The translations under genes were made by a program, and so were the position numbers. A stretch of 64,000 nt of DNA from Scenedesmus sp. ARA3. Lineage: Eukaryota > Chlorophyta > Chlorophyceae > Sphaeropleales > Scenedesmaceae. The notes beneath the pieces were generated by a model, which searched no databases, had not been told where the DNA came from, and saw only the letters and a list, made by a program, of their open reading frames with translations. Positions 34,133 to 45,235 of the stretch are shown in pieces (within the stretch, counting starts at the first letter, position 1; each line of letters begins with the position of its first letter). The DNA is taken from assembly GCA_004335835.1 (NCBI GenBank), contig RWJK01001545.1, positions 98,213-162,212 on the forward strand. The letters are read 5' to 3'.

Positions 34133-37100
34133 ATGCTGCCCCACGACGTCTACAGCGCCGTGGGGTCATCAACTGGCAATGCTAGCCGGAGCCTTGCAGC
34201 GCCCAGAGCCTTCCACTTCTTGCAGCAGAGCTCGCATGCACGGACTCCGCTGCGCCATGGACAGCTCTATGGTCAGCAGGCGGGTGCAGTAGCTGCCTCA
34301 AGCAGCGCGCCTAGGCCTATCCCTGCGCGCGGTGGACGCGTTGGAGCCACTGCCACGGTTGAGGCCCCCGCGAGTGCTCCCAGCACCTCTTCGCCCATCG
34401 TGGACTTTGGATATGATCGTGATATTGAGTCCAAGTATGAATGGGGCAGGCAGCTGGGCAAGGGCGGCAACGGCGTAGTGAGGGTGGTCGAGTGCAAGGA
34501 CAGCGGGGAGCAGTATGCCTGCAAGGCTATCGGCAAGGTGCTGGAGGGCGACTACTCAGACAAGAAGAAAGCAGGTCACGTGGACAGCATCAGGCGTGAG
34601 GTGGAGGTGCTGCGGCGCCTGTCTGGCAGCCTGAACATCGTGAAGCTGGTGGATGTGTATGAGGATGAGCAGAACGTCTACGTGGTGCAGGAGCTGTGCA
34701 AGGGCGGCGAGCTCTGGCACAGGATTGGAGAGGCGCACTACAGCGAGCGCACGGTGAGCAACACAGCAGCAACGTGAAGCTGGATGCATGGTGTGACGGC
34801 CAGCAGAGGAAGTGCAGCTGCTGCAGCAGCATGGGGCTTGCATGCATGGCTGATTCAGGAACGTTTGCAATGCATGGTGGCTGTGTAGATGGTGTCAGAC
34901 TGCTGCAGGCGGTGCTAGAATGCAGGAAGCAAACACGCACGCAGATGTGCATTTTTAAGAGTGCTTTGTGCATTGCATGTGGTTTCGCAGCTGCACAGCA
35001 CTGTCGCAGCAGCAGAGGCGGTAGTTGCAATAGCAGCAGCATACAAAGCAGCATTGCTGTTCGAAAGGGTTGTCCACGGGGTGTCCACGTGTTGCAAGGG
35101 TTTTGTGTATACTATGTTCATGCACTCACCAGCTGCTGCGTGTATGCTTGCAGGTGGCGTCCTTCATGCGCGCAGTGCTGCGCACCATCGCGCAGTGCCA
35201 TTCGCACCACATCCTGCACCGCGACATCAAGCCCGGCAACTTCATGCTGCTGGACCACAGCGACCGCTCCCCGCTCAAGGCCATCGACTTTGGCCTGGCG
35301 ATGCCGTTTGACCCTGAGGACCTGCCGCGCAGGGACCTGGGCCTGGAGGGCACACCATGGTGCGCTGCACACTCGCACAGCTGTGTGGCAGCTGTCAGCA
35401 GCAGCAGGATTGGACAGCAGCAGAGTTCATGACCAGCTTCACTAGCAGCAGCAGCAGCGGTTGCGGCGTAGTGACAGCGTAGTTGCAGTGAAGGATCAAT
35501 GCCAGTAGCAGCAGCGCCGCCTGTGGGTTGTTCTTTGTGGTCTCAGACAAGGTCTGGCCATAGCGCGCAGCTCACTGCTGCACTTTGGGTTCTGTGTCGC
35601 ATGCACTCACTGCAATGCTGTGCGCTGCGCGTGTTGCTTCGGCTGCAGGTACATGGCGCCCGAGGTGCTGAGCTCGCAGGTGGTGCCGGCCAGTGACGTG
35701 TGGTCTGCCGGCGTGATGGCGCACCAGCTGCTCACCGGCAGGCTGCCCTTTGACGACCACCGCAACCCCTTTGCGCCCTCCATCAGCGCGGTGTGGCGCA
35801 GCGTGCTCACCGACAAGGTGGACTATAACATGCCCTGGTGGGAGGGGCTCAGCGACGAGGCCAAGGACTTTGTGCACACGCTGCTCGACAGGTGCGGCAT
35901 CGCAGTTGGTTGTAGCAGCAACAGGGTCGGTTGGCTGCGAACACTGCTGGTGGGGTGCCATGGCTGTTTAGCAGGGGTTGGGTTGTCCAGCAACGCACCC
36001 TTCCTTCAGGGTGGGGTCCTTGGGTGCTGCTTGGCGTCTGACCTGGTGCTTGCACCGGTACTTGCAGTGAATGTGCAAATTTTGTCTTCTGTGCTCTTGG
36101 TGTCTCGCTTTTTATCTGCTTCCGCACATGCTGATTGCTTTTATTTACGTGTGTTGACTTGCCCTGGCCTGCCTGCCTGCCTGCCTGCTGCCTCCTCACA
36201 GGGACCCTGCCAAGCGCCCCAGCGCCAAGGAGGCGCTGAAGCACCCCTGGCTGCAGGGCAACAGCAGCGAGCGCAGCGTGGGCAAGCAGATCGACGTGAG
36301 CGTGGTGGCGCGCATCCAGCGCTTCGCGCAGAACAACCGTTTCAAGCGCAGCGTGCTGCGCCTCATCGCCGAGGAGCTGCTGGCGCGGCCCGGTGCGCTG
36401 GCGGCTGAGTCAGCGCTGGCGGCCGAGGGCTCGCACCACGGCAGCAACGGCAGCTTGCACGGCCACAGCCGCATCGCAGCCTCGCCCACCACCGGCAACC
36501 CCATCATCCACGACCCCAACAGCGAGCACATGCAGGCCATCTACCGCAGCATGCAGCTGAACAACAGCGACACGATTGACCGCGAGTCTGCTGCCGTGGC
36601 GCTGAGCCAGATGGGCTACAAGCTGGACCCCACCGAGGTGGGCCGCCTACTGGAGCAGGTGGACACCAGCAACAGCGGCAAGGTGCGCCGCGCCGCGCTG
36701 GCCGCCAGCCAGATCGACTGGCGCTACCTGCAGCAGAACCAGATGAGCGACTGGCTGGACATCGCGCGGCGCGCGTTTGCCAGCCTGGACAAGAACGGCG
36801 ACGGCTGCCTGTGCGTGGGCGAGATCATGGACAGCCTGCGCACCAAGCTGCCACCTGATGAGCTGCGGCTGACCGTGCAGCAGGCCATGGCGGAGGCGGG
36901 GCACGGCGGTGAGTGCCAGGTCTGGGGTTGTGTAGTGTGGTGCAGCTGCTTGCAATGCCATGTTACAGCACAGCAACAGGATTGTATGGACTCAGCACTG
37001 CTCGTAGCATCTGTTTCTTTGTAGCAGCGGTTGCACTGCATCTTGCTTCTGTGCGCACGCAAGTCAAATCGTGTTTTGTGTGTTGCCTTGTACTGCATCT

Positions 37101-37829
37101 CTCGCAAATACCTGCTCAGTGCTGCAGATAGCAACGGTGACTGACGCGCTGTGTACCTGCTACTGCCTGCTGCTTTGGCCTGCAGAGGACGCGGAGCACA
37201 TGGACTTTGAGGGCTTCCTGCGCATGCTCAAGGTGGGCAGCGTGGACAGCCTGGACCAGTACGACGCGCGCTGGGACAGGCCCCTGGCGGCCTCCTCAGT
37301 GGGCAGCATCGACCGCCTGCAGTCGCTGCTGGACGTCAGCAACCACGGCAGCGACGGCGGCAGCACGCGTGGTCAGGGCCTTTACGCAGGCGTGTCCAAC
37401 AACGTGCTGCCGGTGCCTGGCAGCGTGAAGCCGGTCAACGGCGAGGGTGAGTCCTACAAGGACAAGTCCTGGCACAAGCCCATGGTCAACTTCAAGTTTG
37501 ACTTTGGCAATGAGTTCATCGGCCGCAAGATCAACAGCGGCAGCAGCACCTCGCCTGGGCAGGGGCCGCCTGAGACGCGCGGCGCTCCAGACGCTGCGCC
37601 TGTGCTGGCTGTGCCGGCCGCCAGTGCCAGCAACACGGCCGCAGCCGACTACTTCAACAGCAATAGGGAGGAAAGCGCTGTGCGCGGCGGCGGCCACTTT
37701 GACAAGCGCATGCATGGTGCTTCACTGTACCGCAACGCTGTCATCAGCCCTGTCGCCCCGTCGCGCCCTGGCGCGCTGTACAACGCCGGGCGGCAGCACC
37801 CCGGCTCCCTGGCACCTGTGAAGGAGTGA
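34133..37829 (+). CDS. CDPK-like Ser/Thr protein kinase with one canonical EF-hand
   Basis: Five exons: 34133-34753, 35154-35359, 35649-35891, 36202-36908, 37186-37829; 806 residues. Kinase domain about 100-375: GKGGNGVVRVVE glycine loop, YACKAI (Lys about 130), HRDIKPGNFML (about 229), DFGLAM (about 252), YMAPEVL, DVWSAGVMAHQLLTG, DPAKRPSAKEALKHPWL. The order kinase, junction, EF-hand region is that of calcium-dependent protein kinases. Only one loop is canonical (DKNGDGCLCVGEI, about 553); the preceding loop (DTSNSGKVRR) and those around residues 480 and 575 lack key acidic ligands. The catalytic loop has KPGN instead of KPEN. No N-terminal Met-Gly-Cys acylation motif is seen. Residues about 600-806 form an unassigned Ser/Ala/Gly-rich tail. 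It could respond weakly to calcium, or be a CDPK-related kinase. Confidence 0.87.
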
Positions 37830-39648
37830 TGTGTGAGCAGGCTGTGCGCAGGTGGCGGAGAGTGGTGGTAACGAGTATGATGATGCATCAGCGAACATGT
37901 GTATGTCACGCATGGCTTGTCTTGAGTTATGGAGGTGGCAGGGGCGCGCACTGCGTGTGGTGCACTGAAGTTGGTGAGTGTGTGGCTGGCTGTGCATGCT
38001 GTGTGTGCAGTGGCTGGCGTCATGGGCGTGTTGCACCGGCAGCTCTCCTGTTACAGGTATAGCTGCATGCCTGAGTGGTGAAGCTTTCGTTTTTGGCTTC
38101 ATGCTTGTGTGGGCTCAACAGACGGCCCTGTTGTTGGTTTGCCTGGTCAGCATTACACCCATCGGTGTAAGGAGTCAAGGCGCCCAGCAGTAGTGTCGTG
38201 TGTCTCAGGAGCCACTTGGGAGCAGAAAAGCTGGTCGTACCAGGGCTCGTATGACAAAGGGCAAAGGATTGCTGGTTCGCAATTGTGGACGGTGCAGCGT
38301 GCACGTGCTGTGCATGTGTAGTGCTTGTCTGGCTGCATGTGCTGTTGCAACCGCCACATTCGGGCTTCTGCAGCAGCCGTGTGTGCTGTTTTCATGCAGG
38401 TTCGTGCCGCCATCCTTGCGGGGTATGGTAGGCGGCCTGCAGAACTCAAAAAAAGATTGATTGGTCTTCACGCTTGTGCTGTGGCCACTAGTTGCTTACG
38501 ATGGCACTTGTTTTCTGGTTTGAGAGGTGTGAGCATGTGCAGGCTGCTGCCACCGTTGGCGTGGTGTAGCAGTTTGATGGGAAGGTGGGTCCTTGCTCCT
38601 ACTGCAGGACTCGGGAATGGTGCATATTGCTTGCCAAGTGGTACAACATTACAGAAGCTGCCATCGGCGGCTTCAGAAACCCGTAGTAGTGCTTGCTGAG
38701 AGTGGGGTTGAGCGGCCGTCTGCCGTTTGTGTAGAGTACAGAAACTCAAGTCCTTGGGCCCTTGTTTGCCTGCCAGCCTCCCTTTTTCCAAGTGGGAGGG
38801 CCTGTCAGCGCTAGGTGACTCTGTACCAGCTCACCACAGGTGCCTGTGTGATGTGCTGTGACAGTGGTGTATCACTGTTCGTGTGGGGTGTACTTGCTGC
38901 CCCTTCTGGGTGGCAAGCACCGAAGCTTGCTTTGTGGCAAGGCTGCTATGGTATCACCACGTCTCAGCACCCTCTGGCATTTTGGCTTGTGTTGCTATGT
39001 GCTCTGCGCCCGGTGAGCTTGTCAGCAGTGTGTGCAGCCCTAGTTACAACAATAAGTTGTTCACATTGTGTTATCATTATTACGTACGTACTACTAGAAG
39101 TGGTGTTCAGTCGCCAGGTGTCCAGGGGGTTCTCAGGGGGGCTGCGCTCCAGGTGGATGTTGCAGATATTGTTCTGGACAATATAAGCAACGGATGCATG
39201 CAGCAGCAACAGATGGAGAAACTGTTGTGAGTGAGGATGGTGTGTGCATCCTCCCAAATGCCATGCATGAACTGTTTGCTGGCATGGTGTTGTACCAATT
39301 TTACACTATGGTGAAGTTGAAGGTGAAGTCTTGTTTGTGTCAAGGCACTTGTAACAGGGTTGTGCCAATGAATCACAGCTCCAAACATATTTGAGTTCAA
39401 TCGTCTTTCTTCTGCTCGTTACTGTGTAATTGGACCGCATCACACGCAAGAAAAGAGAAACAAGACGTGCTGGCAAGGTCCCGATCATAGCGCTGAATCG
39501 CCCTCGGCCCTACCTATGTCAGCTGGTTGACGGCAAAACCACTCAAAAGGCATCGCGCTGTCAGCTGTAGTAAACAGTCAGCCCAAGGCTGTACCACTTG
39601 GGTGTTGCTGCTGCTGCCAATGCTGCTGCTGCCAATGCTGCTACTGCG
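37830..39648. other. Intergenic: long 3' flank of kinase gene and peptidase promoter
   Basis: No coding exon recognised in 1.8 kb. The plus strand is G/T-rich from 37.83 to about 39.37 kb, the mirror image of minus-gene 3' flanks. TGTAA occurs at 38166-38170, 39350-39354 and 39425-39429; the latter two coincide with the end of the G/T-rich block. Two 15-bp units (GCTGCTGCTGCCAAT) lie just upstream of the peptidase ATG. Confidence 0.45.
39350..39354 (+). terminator. Candidate distal poly(A) signal TGTAA of kinase gene
   Basis: TGTAA at the end of the G/T-rich block, 1.5 kb after the kinase stop; a proximal TGTAA at 38166-38170 is the alternative. Confidence 0.35.
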
Positions 39649-42600
39649 ATGCAGCAGCAACACCGCAGTTTGGTGGCAGCTTTGAATATCTTTCTAGCAG
39701 CAAGGAAGAAATTTCAGTCTCCTCTGCATGGACAGCAAACACGTGGGTTGCTGTCATCTCTTTTCAAGCAGCAGTACAGCAGTGAGCCACCTGTGTACCC
39801 CCGGCAGCCATCCACCTTCCATCTAGGGCACATCCAGCTGACAGATGACTATGGGTGAGCCGCTGCTTGTAAGTGGTGGCTACTGCCGCAGTGCGTTAAT
39901 AAAGATACTGGCTAGTGACGAGGGAGTTACGGGTGCTGAATGCTGCTCTGTCAACTTGGGCAGCACGGCTAAGACGTGATGCCATCTGTCATCCGTTGAC
40001 AAAGCTCACATGACGGCCGTTATAGCAGCGTCTTGCAACTGAGTTAGCTGCTGTCATGCACCTGATGGTGCACCACTACAGGTGGCTGTCAGACTACGAA
40101 GCAGCCAGGCCCTACCTGCAGCAGGAGCAGCGCCACTTTGAAGCCACCACACGCCAGTGGTCGCAGCAGGCGAGGCAGCTGCTGCAGGACATGGAGCAGC
40201 ACCTGGCAGCAGTGCAGGTGAGGAGCTGCTGGAGGCAGTACAGCCCCTGGCACATTTGAATCATCACGCACTGAAGGACCATGACAGCAGGCTAGCTGCA
40301 ATGGCCTGTTACTCATCAGGCACCTAGACAGCTCTCAGAACAACCAGTTGCAATCCGAAGCAGGACTGTGCAGCAATGGTCTTGCCACTTGAAAAGCAGC
40401 TGATCACAGCAAGCTGTTGTCAGCAAGCAAAGAAGGCCTTCCTGCTTAGCAGCTCCTAGTGCAACTTGCTGCCTGGCAAACAACGTTTGAACAACACGAT
40501 GATAATGTATGTGCGCACCCGCACGCTTTGCCTGCAGCTGGACGACCCTCCAGAGCAGGTGGGCCCCTTCCTCTACTTCAGCACCAGCAACCCGCACGGC
40601 CCCGACACTATTCTGCGGCGTTGCACCGCCAGCGGGGGCCAGCAGGTGGTGCTGTCTGCAGGCATCATGCAGCAAGACGCGGCCCAGGCGTCACGCCTGC
40701 TGGGCCTGGAGGTGCTGGGTGGGTGGGCTGGCGGCTGACGGCCTGCCCAGCAGCAGCAGGCGACATATAGATCTGTGTGCTGTGCTGCCACTGGTGCATC
40801 GTCCAGGTTGTTCAGTGCTTGCCATCCCAGGGTACACGGCTGAGCCGAATTGCACGCCTCTTTGTTATGGAAACACACAACTGTCATGGGTGCCACCCAT
40901 GGCATGCGCATGTGAAGTGTGCAGACACTCAGGCGGCACACATCAACTGCCTTGTCTGCTGTGGCTGGTCCCAGCTGTTGCAGCCTGCACAGCATGGCTG
41001 TGCTGCCATCGTGCTGCAGCTGCTCGCCCCCACAGCCCCTGTACCTGCGCGCCTGTGCTGCTGCTGCAGGTGGCCAGCTGGGTAATGTCAAGCTGAGCAG
41101 TGACCACCGGCTGCTAGCCTACTCCCTGGAAGTGCACAGCACGCAGCAGCAGGCAGCAGAGCAGCACTGCTGCATTGTCAGAGACATCAATGCAGGTGCG
41201 GCTGCTGCTGCACCGCAATGTTGTCCAGATGCTGCATGCGCCCTGGTTGTCCTGTAGGCGCTGCCAGGTGCTTGATGTATGTGTCCGCAACCACCATGGG
41301 GTTTGGGGAAGAATAGGGTGCATTAGGTGTCACATCTGGGCTGCGTGGCTGCGTAGTTACGAGACAGGCGCAGGGTTGGTTGTGGAATAACTTCACATGG
41401 CAGGTGTGTGGCAACATGATGTGTTGAGTCAGCTGGGTTCTGCTGCTGCGCTGCAGGCAGGCTGCTGCCTGGCTGTGTGCTGCCCAGTGCCAGCAGCTTT
41501 GAGTGGTCGGCAGACAGCAGCCGGCTGTACTACTGCCAGCCTGACCAGCTAGGCAGGCCGAGGAAGGTGCGGCAGTGATGCAGCAGGCAGCGCTGTGAGC
41601 TGCAGCTGGCTGCTGGGCCTGGCTGGAAGCATGTTATTCTGCTACAGCTGGAGGGTATTATTGAAGCTGCTATCGCATGCCAGGCGCAACAGCAGCATTT
41701 CAGCTTACATTATCATTGGCGCAGGTGCATCGCAAATCAGCCATGCTGGCGAGAGGGTGCTAGCCGCTGGTGTGGTGCTTTTGACGGCGGGGCAGCTGTA
41801 AAGGACTTTAGCCACCAAAGTTCATAAGGACACAACAAGCCACCCAGCCAGTGTTTCTGGCAGCTGCCACAGACAGACTTTGCCCGCCTGCCTGCTGCCG
41901 CGCAGGTGTTCAGCCATGTCCTGCGCCAGGCTGGCCAGCAGCAGCAGCAGCAGGACGAGCTGCTGTTTACAGAGGCGGACCCGAAGCACTTTGTGACGCT
42001 GACTCGCACCAAGGACTGGCGCTACGTGCTCATCAACTCACACGCAAAGCTGTCGTCAGAGGTGAGCCGCTGCCGAGGTGTCGTTGCGCGAAAATGGGCT
42101 TCAGGTTGCACTGCAGCATCTGAACGGTTTAGTTGGCTGCTGTCATGCCTGAGCTAAGAGTGTCAAGCAGCAACTGCATGCAGACGCTGCTGTGTCGTAC
42201 TGCCACCAAGCATGGCACAACCATGCTGACTGATCCAGCAGTCATTCTGATGCACTGTTGCTACCCGCACGCTGCTCTGCTGTGCCTGTGAACACGCAGG
42301 TGCACCTCATTGACGCTGCCGCCAGCAGCAGCGATGGCTGCCGCCCTCTGTGTGTGCAGGCGCGCAGGGCAGGCCTGGAGTACTTTGTGGAGCACTGGCG
42401 CGGCCACCTGCTGCTGCTCACCAACCATAACAGCAACAGCAGCGGCAGCGGCAGCACGCCAGCAACCGCAGAGCCTCAGTGCAGCCAAGGCAGCAGTTCT
42501 AGCCCTCAACCTACGTCCCTGGCCCCTAGCAACTCAGCAGCAGCACCAGCAACAGGCAGCATGCACGCTACAGGAATGCCAGGGGAGCCGTGTGACTACT

Positions 42601-44538
42601 GCCTGATGACGCTGCCTGCTGCGCTGGCTGGCACAGCTGGTGTGGACAGCTGGCGGCTGCTGCTGCCTGCGCAGCTTGATGCAGTGGTGACAGACATGGA
42701 CGTGTTTGACAGCTGCGTGGTGCTGCATGAGCTGCGCAGTGCACAACCGGGGCTGCGGCTGCTGAAGCTAGAGCAGCAGCAGCAGCAGCAAGGCGCGCAG
42801 CTGCCTGAGCTGCAGGTGGAGCAGCAGCAGCAGGTGAGCAGTCATGAGGCAGTGCGGCTTAGTTGGTGGCTTGGCTTGTTTCCAGCTGTGATCAGCTGGC
42901 TGCATCGTTACTTCAGTGCATCGACTTCACTTCATGATGCAAGGCCTGGCTGTTGTGCGACAAGCAGCAGCAGCAGCAGCAGCAGCAGAAGTTCCACCAA
43001 GCTTGAGCAATGCTCGATGTGACGGCTAAGCTTGGGCGTCACTGTACGTGCGTACAGCAAACCCTATCTCGCTATTGGACAAGCTCTGATTGACTCCTGT
43101 GTGTGAGCAGGTGCAGCTGCCAGGCTGGGCGTTTGCCATGCGGCCAGGCATCAACCAGGACTATGACAGCAGCAGGCTGCGGCTGTATGCCAGCAGCCCA
43201 GCTGTGCCGGAGCTGCCGCTGGAGCTGCACCTGGCCACTGCCCAGCTGGCACAGCTGCAGCAAAGCAGCAACTGGGAGCAGCAGCAACCGCAACAGCAAC
43301 AGCAGCAGGGGCAGCAGCAGCGCGCAGCTCATTTGGCAGCTGACAGCGCGTCAGGACATGAGCAGCTGGTGTGCAAGCGGCTGTGGGCTGCTGCGCCCGA
43401 CGGCGCTGCTGTGCCTGTCACACTGCTGCACAGCCAGGGCTTTCAGTACGATGGCAGTGCGCCGCTGCTGGTGGAGGTGTACGGTGCATACGGCCAGGTG
43501 CTTGAGGCTGACTTCAGGGCACACCGGCTGGCACTGCTGCAGCGGGGCTGGGCTGTGGCGCTGGCACACGTGCGGGGCGGCGGCGAGGGCGGCAGAAGGT
43601 GAGGGCAGTGGCACTGCTGTGTACTGCACGCTGGACTCAGCATGCAGGCGCGCAGTGTAAAACTGCTCCTGTTCGGTTCAGCTGATGGTTGATTGCCTGA
43701 GTCTGTGCGTGGTCAAGACATGGCAGGTGTGCTGATACTACACATGTTGAAAGCCAGTAGCTTGGACTTGTACTACAAGTAGTAGTACAAGGGCCTCAAG
43801 CCAGTGATCACAGGTCACAGCTGCCACCCTGGCGACCGACTGTGTTGCTTGCGCATGTGCTTCCCTGTCTGCAGGTGGCATGCTGCTGGCAGGCAGCTGC
43901 GCAAGCCCAACTCAGTGTCAGACCTGCTGGCGTGCCTGCAGCTGCTGCTGCAGCTGCGAGTAACCAGCGCCGGCAGGATAGCTGGCCATGCTGCAAGCGC
44001 TGGAGGCCTCACCCTGGCAGCAGCAGTGAATGCCTCGCCACAGCTGTTCTCGGCTGTGGTGCTGGAGGCGCCGTTTGTGGACTGGGCCGGGTCCATGTGC
44101 AATGAAGCTGCGCAGCATGTGCTGACTGAGCATGAGGCGGATGAGTGGGGCAATGCAGCACAGCAGCCGCAGGTTGCAGACATGGTGGCACGCATGTGTC
44201 CCTACAGTAATCTGCAGGCGGGCGTCCTGTATCCAGCTATGCTGGTGACGGCAGGCCTGCAGGACACACGGGTGCCATTTTGGATGCCTGTCAAGTATGT
44301 TGCTAAGCTTAGAAGCTTGCAAGCAGCAGCAGAGGTGTCAGCAGCTGGTAGGCAGCAGCAACAGCAGCAGCAGGTGACGCAAGGCAGGCGCCCCATCCTG
44401 CTGCAGTTTGCGGATGATGGGGGCCACTTCAGCATTGGGCAGTCAGGTGGGGCTGTGGAGGACATTGCGCTGCAGTATGCCTTCCTGATTACGGCAACAC
44501 AGCACGTGACTGCCCAGCAGGCAGCAGCTGGACGGTAG
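39649..44538 (+). CDS. Family S9 serine peptidase (oligopeptidase B / prolyl-oligopeptidase-like)
   Basis: Nine exons: 39649-39854, 40082-40217, 40538-40718, 41070-41195, 41457-41566, 41906-42061, 42300-42833, 43111-43598, 43875-44538; 866 residues. An N-terminal beta-propeller part is followed by an alpha/beta-hydrolase domain. YGWLSDYEAARPYLQQE matches the family's N-terminal WL motif, SSFEWSADSSRLYY the propeller, and VEVYGAYGQVLEADF, AHVRGGGEGGRRWH and KPNSVSDLLACLQLL the catalytic domain. The triad is visible: Ser about 687 (HAASAGGL), Asp about 776 (GLQDTRVPFW), His about 830 (DGGHFS). Insertions of Gln/Ser runs lengthen several loops. The first about 50 residues are Arg/Lys/Gln-rich without acidic residues and may be an organelle-targeting peptide. 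Closest by eye to oligopeptidase B/PREPL; specificity is not determinable here. Confidence 0.88.
42965..42988 (+). repeat. (CAG)8 microsatellite in peptidase intron
   Basis: Eight perfect CAG units in the intron between exons 42300-42833 and 43111-43598. Confidence 0.95.
43767..43791. repeat. 10-bp inverted repeat in peptidase intron
   Basis: CTTGTACTAC, a 5-nt loop and GTAGTACAAG form a perfect 10-bp stem in the last intron. Confidence 0.85.
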
Positions 44539-44841
44539 CTGTAGCATGTTCAGTGGTGTGCTCAGAGCATCACAAGGCGTGCATGTGTGCTAACTGTGTG
44601 CTGCTCTACTGGTCTGCCGTGTCAGACGCGGTGCCATCTAGCATGCATGGGCCTTGAACTTGTGGCCGCAACGCAGGTGGCTGAGCATGATGCCGTGCAC
44701 GTCATTCAGTGGTTGCGCATCTGTTTCTGAGGACCATGTATTGCGCATGGTATGCAGCAAATGTACTACTGCATGACCTTACAGACAGATCCTGCCAGGC
44801 ATGACAGGCAGGATGTTGCACAGCTGCAATGCCGCATACTA

Positions 44842-44873
44842 GTAGTACGTACTACCTAGCGTACTACCTAGCG
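44842..44873. repeat. Palindrome and 12-bp tandem duplication
   Basis: GTAGTACGTACTAC (44842-44855) is a perfect 14-bp palindrome; TACTACCTAGCG is present twice head to tail at 44850-44861 and 44862-44873. Confidence 0.85.
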
Positions 44874-45230
44874 TGTAGTACACCCCCTGTGCTGGTGCTA
44901 GTGTTACTGATGCCAGACCTCTCGTAGAAAGTGGGGTACAGTTTTGCTTTCCAGACAATCTATTTGACAGCTGCGCATGCGCATGATTGCCCAGTGATCT
45001 TGGCTACTTGGCACAGGGGCACCTTGTGCTTCAAAGTGCGGTGCCACCGCCTGAGGCTGGCTGGCAGCTGGTGTGACCCTGAGGCTGCGCTGATTCAGCC
45101 GGCAGCAGTGCGATCTGTGATGCACGGTGAAAAAGCTTCCCATGAGACTGGCACTCCTCTGCTAGCAGGTTGAATTAAAACAATAACTTGTTTTTTTTAC
45201 CAGATGGCCCATTTCACAATGGGAATTGCC

Positions 45231-45235
45231 TTACA
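45231..45235 (-). terminator. Candidate poly(A) signal TGTAA of GGCT-like gene
   Basis: TGTAA on the minus strand at the point where strand composition switches; it would give a 3' UTR of about 2.9 kb. Another TGTAA lies at about 45521-45525. Confidence 0.4.
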
